Origin: Klebsiella pneumoniae
GTDB lineage: Bacteria; Bacteroidota; Bacteroidia; Flavobacteriales; Flavobacteriaceae
NCBI GenBank assembly: GCA_943325355.2
Contig: CALPPA020000018.1
Span: 1-13,882, forward strand
Length of the DNA: 13,882 nucleotides
Direction: 5' to 3'
Within the stretch, counting starts at the first letter, position 1. Each line of letters starts with the position of its first letter. The translations under genes and the position numbers were made by a program. The notes beneath the pieces were generated by a model, which searched no databases, was not told where the DNA came from, and worked only from the letters and a program-made list of their open reading frames with translations. Shown here one piece after another: positions 8,473-13,882 of this stretch.

Positions 8473-11400
8473 TTAAATATTTGTGTGTCTCTCATCTAAA
8501 ATATCCTGAATCATTCTTGCTAGAACTTTATCATTAGGAGGATCTACAATACTAAGATGATTGCCAGGAACGTTATGAATATTGACTCCTTTCAAAGCTG
8601 CTTTTTTCCATCCCATATGCGTAGCGTCTAATTTGTATTCCAAATCATCTTTTGCTCGAAATAAATCTACTTCAAAATTTTGTGGTTTTAGATGATAGCG
8701 GTCAACAATTTTGTTAACCATACTATTAGCGATAGTAAATTCTTCGAGCGTTAATGCTTCTTGTTCAGTCAAAATATCTTTTTGACCAAAATACGTTTTT
8801 AATATGTGGTCTTTTTTGGCTTTAGTTCGCATCTTAAAAGCCTTCCAACTTGTGAGCATTTCCATTAAATAATCGAATCTTCTATAATTGACATCATAAA
8901 TTCTATTTAATTTTTTTTGCCAAAGAGAGGGGTAATAATAGGATGAATCTACATAAGAATCTAATAATGCAACTATACTTACTTTTTTACCTTGCTCCTT
9001 TAACTGTCGTGCCATTTCAAAAGCAACGGTACCACCAAATGAAAATCCAGCCAATGCATAAGGACCTTTCGGATTTATTTTTATGATAGATTCTATATAA
9101 CAAGCAGCCATTTCTTCGATAGATTCAAACCAATTATCATATCCATTAGGCCCAATTCCTTGAATTCCGTATACCGGTTGATCATCATCGAAATTACTAA
9201 TCACATTTTTAAAATTTAAAATATTGAGCCCAGCTCCGTGTACCATAAAAAGAGGAGGTTTAGTACCATTAGGTTTAATAGGCACTAAAAATTCGGAATA
9301 AATTTCAGTGTCGGCATCTATAAGTTTAGCGAGTTGCTCGATGGTAGAATGTTCAAATAATGACGATAGTGGTAATTTTTTCCCAGTTTGCTGTTGTATT
9401 TTATTCATTACTCGAACAGCGATTAATGAATGTCCACCTATTTCGAAGAAATTACTAAAAATATCTATTTTTTCTCTATTTAAACTTTCTTTCCAAATGG
9501 TTTCTACTATTTTTTCTGTTTCATTTCTAGGCTCGGTATATTCAACTATTTTATTTGATGTATAGTTCAATAATGCCTTACGATCGATTTTTCCGCTCAG
9601 TGTCGTTGGAAGTTTCTCAACGATATTAAAGTCGTGCGGCACCATAAAAGAGGGCAGTTGTGTTGCCAATTCATTGCGCCATAATCGAATTTGATCTTGT
9701 TCATTAGCCATTTCATTGTCTACTTCAATAAATGCAATAAGAATATCAGTTTCAGCTATGACAACTGCTGTTTTAATTCCATCGATAGACAATAATGCTT
9801 GTTCTATTTCGCCTAATTCTATACGGTAACCTCTTACTTTTACCTGATGATCGATACGTCCAAGACACTGAACTTGACCATTAGGTAATAGTTTTCCTAA
9901 ATCACCAGAAAGGTACATCTTGCCACCTGATTCAAGATCGAAAGTGTTAATCAAAAACCGTTCATTATTGAGATCAGGCCGATTCAGATAGCCTAAAGAT
10001 ACTCCATCTCCAGCTATTACTATTTCTCCTACTTGTCCCTCATTTACCGGCTTTCTATTTGCATCTAGCAAATATACATTGGTATTTGCAATCGGCGTAC
10101 CAATGGTTATTGGGTTGTCATTTATTGTTATTTGAGTAAGAAAGGAGCATACTGTAGTTTCTGTTGGTCCATAAATGTTCCACAATTCATTACACCTTGA
10201 GAGTAATTGGTGAGCCAAAGGCATTGGAACAGGCTCTCCTCCAATTAAAGCCTTGATATTCAACGGTTTTTCCCAGCCAGAATCTATTAGAATATGCCAA
10301 ATACTTGAAGTTCCCCACATCATTGTGATTTTGTCTTTAGCAGCTTTTTCAAGTAATAAATTTCCATCCCTCCTAGTTTCTTCATCAACAAGAACTACAC
10401 AAGCTCCGTGAAGTAGGGGTAGGAAGATTTCCATTACCATAGCGTCAAATGAGATAGTAGTTATGGAAAATATTTTATCAGCTGCACATATGCCTGGTTC
10501 TTTGGCCATCGAATATAGAAGGTTGATTACATTGCAATGTGCAACTTGAACCCCTTTTGGCTTTCCGGTAGATCCTGAAGTATATATGATATAAGCAGCA
10601 GATTCGGTAGGAACCATAAGATTTACCGGTTCTACAGGTAAATCGCGCATTGATTCCAAAATCGAAGCAATCGTGAGAGAAACCGCTTTGTTTGGAAAGT
10701 TTGTTTTTAAGTTTAAACCAATATAAAAAGCAGCATCTGAGTCTTCAATCATTAAATTGAGTCGCCCATCTGGATAATTAGTGTCAATAGGGACATAAGA
10801 TGCACCACATTGTAATACAGCAAAAAGAGAAGCAATTAATTCAGGAGTTCTATCTAAAGAGATGGCGACAATTTGACCAGGACGAAGCCCCTGAGACCAA
10901 AGATAATTCGCCATTTGATTAATCATTATATTTAATTCGACATAAGAAATTTGTTTGTCCTCAAATTCAAGTGCTATTGCTAGAGGAAACATTTCAGCTT
11001 GATTAGCAAAAAGCTTATGCAATGTGCTCTTGGGATAAACCATTTTCGGCCCACTTATTTCGAAATTTTTATTTGTATAATCCTGAAAGGTAATTTCTCC
11101 CAAAGTTTTTGATGGGTCTTCAGCAATTTTTTGTAATATTTGCTCGAAAGACTGCATCATTTTCTTGATAGTTTCGGGTTCAAAAAGAACCTTGTTAAAA
11201 GACCATTCTAAAACAAGATTTTTTTCAGTACCGCTCGCATTAACAAAAATTTCGAAAGTAGAGAAAGAATTGCCAGTATTTTGTAGGTTAAAATTTAAAT
11301 TAGAAAAGACAACATCATCTGTTAAGCCTAAACCCATATTGAATGCAACTGGAACAAGTGGAATTCTAGAGGGATCACGAGCCACATTGAGCTTTTGCAA

Positions 11401-12456
11401 AAGTTGGCCAAAGCTTAGTTGTTGGTTATCGTAAGCATCAAATAGTTCTAATTTACGTCTATTAAGATAGTCAATAAAACCAATATTTGACTCAGGATTA
11501 CTTCGTAGAGGCAGTAAATTCACACAATGACCTAGTAAACAGTTCATCCCTGTTACAGGCTGACCAGCAGCAGGAACCCCAACGACAATGTCATTCTGTC
11601 CTGTTACTTGACTCAAAAAAACTTCGAAACCAGCTAATATAGTCGTAATCAAACTTGTGCCGGTATCTACACCTATTTTTTTTAATGAGGCTACAAGTTG
11701 TGCATCCAAAACAAAATCTAAAAGTTCACTTTTATAAGTACGAAAAGGTGGTCTCGGATTATCAGTTGGAAGATTTACAACTGGGACAGATTGCTCATAC
11801 AATGTGAACCAATACTTTTCTATTTCTTTGTAATCATCACTATTTGCAAATAATTGTTCCTCCTCGGCATATTCACTAAAAGGAATTGATTCTGGCAATT
11901 GCGGCGTTTTATTTTCGACTAGCGCAGAATAAATTATTCCTAATTCTTCTAATATAATACCTATAGACCAGCCATCGCAAATAATATGATGAATATTTAT
12001 AATCAAACTATGTTTTACATCAGAAAACTTAATTAAGCTAACTCTAAATAAAGGTCCGTTTACAAGATTAAAAACATATAAGGCTTCTTCGTTTGTATAA
12101 TTTTCAAATGCAGCAATTTGAGATTCTTTGTCAATATTTGATAAATCCAGATTGCTGATAGCGATAGGTAGTTGTTTGAAAATAGACATATGAATCCCAT
12201 CTATGCTAAAAGTTGCACGAAGGGATTCGTGACGATCAACCAAAGTTTGAATTGCTAATTCCATCGCTTGACTATGCAATAACCCATCAAAATCTAATGC
12301 ATACAATAGGTTAAAAGCTCTATTTGCATCATCTCCCCCGAAATAGCAAGAAGTCCAAATTTCAGATTGCGATTTTGTAGTATAAATTACACTTTTAAAA
12401 TCGTTCGAAAGAGGATTTAATTGATTGTTATTTGAATTATGCGATTGATTATTCAT
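8473..12456 (-). CDS. NRPS, C-A-T-TE termination module
   Basis: A complete 1327-residue one-module synthetase: condensation (about 25-450), adenylation (about 480-965), carrier (about 975-1055) and thioesterase (about 1070-1325). The condensation domain shows TKSQSEIW near its start, HHIICDG at 156-162 (the HHxxxDG catalytic motif) and LGHCVNLLPLR, looking like the type that joins L-donors to L-acceptors. The A domain has YTSGSTGKPKG, Asp671 in FDAM, IYGPTETTV, YLSGDLGK and Lys956. I read its pocket code as DAMWLGIVCK, which I cannot assign. The carrier Ser is 1010 in EIGGHS. The thioesterase has GFSFGG with Ser1139, Asp1166 in LLDSY and His1300 in PGNH, a full triad, so it should release its product. 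I chose the ATG at 12456; a reading from 12468 would start on TTG. Residues 1-20 are Asn-rich linker. It probably accepts a chain from the upstream NRPS. Confidence 0.95.
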   Translation of the reverse strand: MNNQSHNSNNNQLNPLSNDFKSVIYTTKSQSEIWTSCYFGGDDANRAFNLLYALDFDGLLHSQAMELAIQTLVDRHESLRATFSIDGIHMSIFKQLPIAISNLDLSNIDKESQIAAFENYTNEEALYVFNLVNGPLFRVSLIKFSDVKHSLIINIHHIICDGWSIGIILEELGIIYSALVENKTPQLPESIPFSEYAEEEQLFANSDDYKEIEKYWFTLYEQSVPVVNLPTDNPRPPFRTYKSELLDFVLDAQLVASLKKIGVDTGTSLITTILAGFEVFLSQVTGQNDIVVGVPAAGQPVTGMNCLLGHCVNLLPLRSNPESNIGFIDYLNRRKLELFDAYDNQQLSFGQLLQKLNVARDPSRIPLVPVAFNMGLGLTDDVVFSNLNFNLQNTGNSFSTFEIFVNASGTEKNLVLEWSFNKVLFEPETIKKMMQSFEQILQKIAEDPSKTLGEITFQDYTNKNFEISGPKMVYPKSTLHKLFANQAEMFPLAIALEFEDKQISYVELNIMINQMANYLWSQGLRPGQIVAISLDRTPELIASLFAVLQCGASYVPIDTNYPDGRLNLMIEDSDAAFYIGLNLKTNFPNKAVSLTIASILESMRDLPVEPVNLMVPTESAAYIIYTSGSTGKPKGVQVAHCNVINLLYSMAKEPGICAADKIFSITTISFDAMVMEIFLPLLHGACVVLVDEETRRDGNLLLEKAAKDKITMMWGTSSIWHILIDSGWEKPLNIKALIGGEPVPMPLAHQLLSRCNELWNIYGPTETTVCSFLTQITINDNPITIGTPIANTNVYLLDANRKPVNEGQVGEIVIAGDGVSLGYLNRPDLNNERFLINTFDLESGGKMYLSGDLGKLLPNGQVQCLGRIDHQVKVRGYRIELGEIEQALLSIDGIKTAVVIAETDILIAFIEVDNEMANEQDQIRLWRNELATQLPSFMVPHDFNIVEKLPTTLSGKIDRKALLNYTSNKIVEYTEPRNETEKIVETIWKESLNREKIDIFSNFFEIGGHSLIAVRVMNKIQQQTGKKLPLSSLFEHSTIEQLAKLIDADTEIYSEFLVPIKPNGTKPPLFMVHGAGLNILNFKNVISNFDDDQPVYGIQGIGPNGYDNWFESIEEMAACYIESIIKINPKGPYALAGFSFGGTVAFEMARQLKEQGKKVSIVALLDSYVDSSYYYPSLWQKKLNRIYDVNYRRFDYLMEMLTSWKAFKMRTKAKKDHILKTYFGQKDILTEQEALTLEEFTIANSMVNKIVDRYHLKPQNFEVDLFRAKDDLEYKLDATHMGWKKAALKGVNIHNVPGNHLSIVDPPNDKVLARMIQDILDERHTNI

Positions 12457-12661
12457 TATTATGTGCAAATTGCGATTAAATTATATCTAGAGAGACTTTA
12501 TTTTATGAAAATAATTAATTTTATATGTATCTAAAATATTCTTGTATTAAATAAAGGAAACGATTCCTATTTTTATAGCTCTATTAAAACAAAAACACTT
12601 TATTTATTGAAACTAAAGGTTGTAAAGCCTTTAAATCAAATAGGTTGTCAATTTACACCTA
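12457..12661. other. Intergenic gap between two NRPS genes, with two weak hairpins
   Basis: About 205 bp of AT-rich DNA separate the stop of the upstream NRPS gene from the ATG of the C-A-T-TE gene, which is wide for the middle of an NRPS operon. Two small inverted repeats are visible: TAAAGG/CCTTTA at 12614-12633 (8-base loop) and AGGAA/TTCCT at 12555-12568 (4-base loop). On the minus strand the second is followed by TTATTTAA, so a weak terminator or an attenuating leader is possible. The stems are only 5-6 bp, and I see no clear promoter motif, so the role stays open. Confidence 0.3.
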
Positions 12662-13882
12662 TTAAATTGTTTTTTTTAATAATTTGGCAAATTTTTCAAT
12701 AGTTGGATTTTGAAAAATAGCAGAAAGAGGTATTCGTGTACCCGTCATTTTCTGAATTTTAACCACTATTGTTACCGCAATGATAGAATGACCTCCTATT
12801 TCAAAAAAGTTACTAAAAATATCGATACGTTTCTTTTTTAAATTTTCTTCCCAAATTTCGGCAACTAACTTTTCTTCATTTGTTCGAGGCGCTATATAAT
12901 CTTGCTCAGTTTGCGAATTTGATTTGTATTCTAATAAGGCGGTTCGATCAATTTTATCATTGAGTGTTTTAGGCATTCTTTCTAAAATATGAAATTCGTG
13001 AGGCACCATAAAAGCTGGTAATTGCGAGGCCAATTCATTTCGCCAGAATCGAATCTGTTCCATTTCATCAGCGATTTCAGAATTTGCTGTGATAAATGCA
13101 ACAAGAATATCGGTTTTAGCTACAACAATCGCAGATTTAATACCTTCAATTGCCATTAAAGCTTGTTCTATTTCCCCAATTTCAATTCGATGACCTCTTA
13201 CCTTAACTTGATGATCGATGCGTCCTAGGCACATTACTTCATTGTTTGGGAGTAGTTTTCCTATATCGCCAGAAAGATACATTAAATCGTCTTTTTTATT
13301 TGAAAATATATTTGGAATAAATTTTTCGGCTGTTAGTTCTGGTCTTCCTAGATATCCTTTTCCAACTCCAAGTCCACCAATGGCAATTTCTCCCACGGTG
13401 TTCGGCGGCTGCAGATTTAAATGTTCATCGACTATATAATATTGCATATTTGCAATAGGACCTCCTACGGAAATTAATGTTTCTTCGGTTTTTATCTGTT
13501 TGCAAGAAGAAAAAATAGTTGTTTCTGTAGGGCCATACAAGTTCCATAGTTCATCACATCTTTTTAACAGTTCCTTAGCTGCTACTATAGGTAGTGGCTC
13601 GCCACAACACCATATCTTGATAGGCAATTTTTTTGTCCATCCAGATTCACAAAGCATCATGTAAGTGGTTGTTGTACCTACGATTAATGATATTTTTTCC
13701 TTTTCTAACATCTCATACAGCAGGGTTCCATCTTTCGATGTTTCGTGGTCCGGTAATACTAAAGTCGCTCCCTTGAATAGAGGGAAAAACAATTCAAAAC
13801 TCGCAATATCAAAAGAAATTGTAGATATGAATGGAATTCTATCAGTTTCTTTTATACTAGGTTCGTTTTCTAATGCAAAAAG
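12662..13882 (-). CDS. NRPS, C-terminal A-T part (N-terminus beyond window)
   Basis: The frame is open from the right edge to a TAA at 12662, giving 406 residues of a larger protein. It begins in the A domain just before the A4 core (ISFDIASFELFF, with the amino-group-binding Asp), followed by LYGPTETTI, YLSGDIGKLL, GRIDHQVKVRGHRIEIGEIE and KIDR with the conserved Lys. The carrier domain has FFEIGGHSIIAV with the phosphopantetheine Ser. The protein stops about 40 residues later (ending AKLLKKTI), with no epimerase or thioesterase, so the bound chain must be passed to another protein; the C-A-T-TE protein downstream is the obvious acceptor. My pocket reading is DIFVWCLIFK, which I do not recognise. 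The A10 motif reads NDKID rather than NGKID. The C-terminal half closely resembles the A-T part of the next NRPS. A TTG at 13792 is internal and not a start. Confidence 0.95.
   Translation of the reverse strand, partial: LFALENEPSIKETDRIPFISTISFDIASFELFFPLFKGATLVLPDHETSKDGTLLYEMLEKEKISLIVGTTTTYMMLCESGWTKKLPIKIWCCGEPLPIVAAKELLKRCDELWNLYGPTETTIFSSCKQIKTEETLISVGGPIANMQYYIVDEHLNLQPPNTVGEIAIGGLGVGKGYLGRPELTAEKFIPNIFSNKKDDLMYLSGDIGKLLPNNEVMCLGRIDHQVKVRGHRIEIGEIEQALMAIEGIKSAIVVAKTDILVAFITANSEIADEMEQIRFWRNELASQLPAFMVPHEFHILERMPKTLNDKIDRTALLEYKSNSQTEQDYIAPRTNEEKLVAEIWEENLKKKRIDIFSNFFEIGGHSIIAVTIVVKIQKMTGTRIPLSAIFQNPTIEKFAKLLKKTI

Noticed and set aside
9308..9565. Plus-strand open frame of 85 codons
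   Set aside because: It is antisense to the carrier domain of the C-A-T-TE gene and shows no protein features of its own.
11165..11434. Plus-strand open frame of 89 codons
   Set aside because: It is antisense to the end of the condensation domain, with no supporting start site or motif.
12457..12468. Upstream start for the C-A-T-TE gene at 12468
   Set aside because: The codon at 12468-12466 is TTG; an ATG follows four codons later at 12456, with no ribosome binding site favouring the TTG.
13218..13439. Plus-strand open frame of 73 codons
   Set aside because: It is antisense to the A domain of the right-edge NRPS, which has strong core motifs across the same bases.

Overview
The window is AT-rich DNA in which every gene is read from the minus strand. 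A T9SS-type secreted multidomain peptidase, few Shine-Dalgarno-like sites and AT-rich codon use suggest a member of the Bacteroidota, most likely Flavobacterium-like; this is inference from style, not a species call. In transcription order (right to left) the window holds the tail of one nonribosomal peptide synthetase (NRPS), two complete NRPS genes, a phosphopantetheinyl transferase, a membrane acyltransferase and the first 1154 codons of a large secreted metallopeptidase.

Biosynthetic part (12.6 kb to about 5.0 kb). The first NRPS enters the window inside its adenylation (A) domain and ends with a carrier (T) domain, with no release domain. Next comes a full C-A-T-TE protein of 1327 residues, whose condensation domain has the HHxxxDG motif and whose thioesterase has an intact Ser-Asp-His triad. 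It is followed 82 bp later by an A-T-TE protein of 867 residues that has no condensation domain and a non-canonical thioesterase: Cys instead of Ser, and Asp where the catalytic His is expected. The Sfp-type phosphopantetheinyl transferase overlaps the end of that gene and should activate the carrier domains. The assembly line continues beyond the right edge, so the full product cannot be predicted.

The two thioesterase domains are close paralogues, as are the A-T parts of the first two NRPS genes, so the cluster seems to have grown by internal duplication followed by divergence of substrate pockets and release chemistry.

Left part (5.0 kb to 1). An acyltransferase-3 family membrane protein follows the transferase after 113 bp and may decorate the product or an envelope glycan. 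It lacks the usual His of the family's K/R-x10-H motif. A 330-bp AT-rich gap with a 13-bp direct repeat separates it from the metallopeptidase, which is probably a separate transcription unit unrelated to the peptide pathway.
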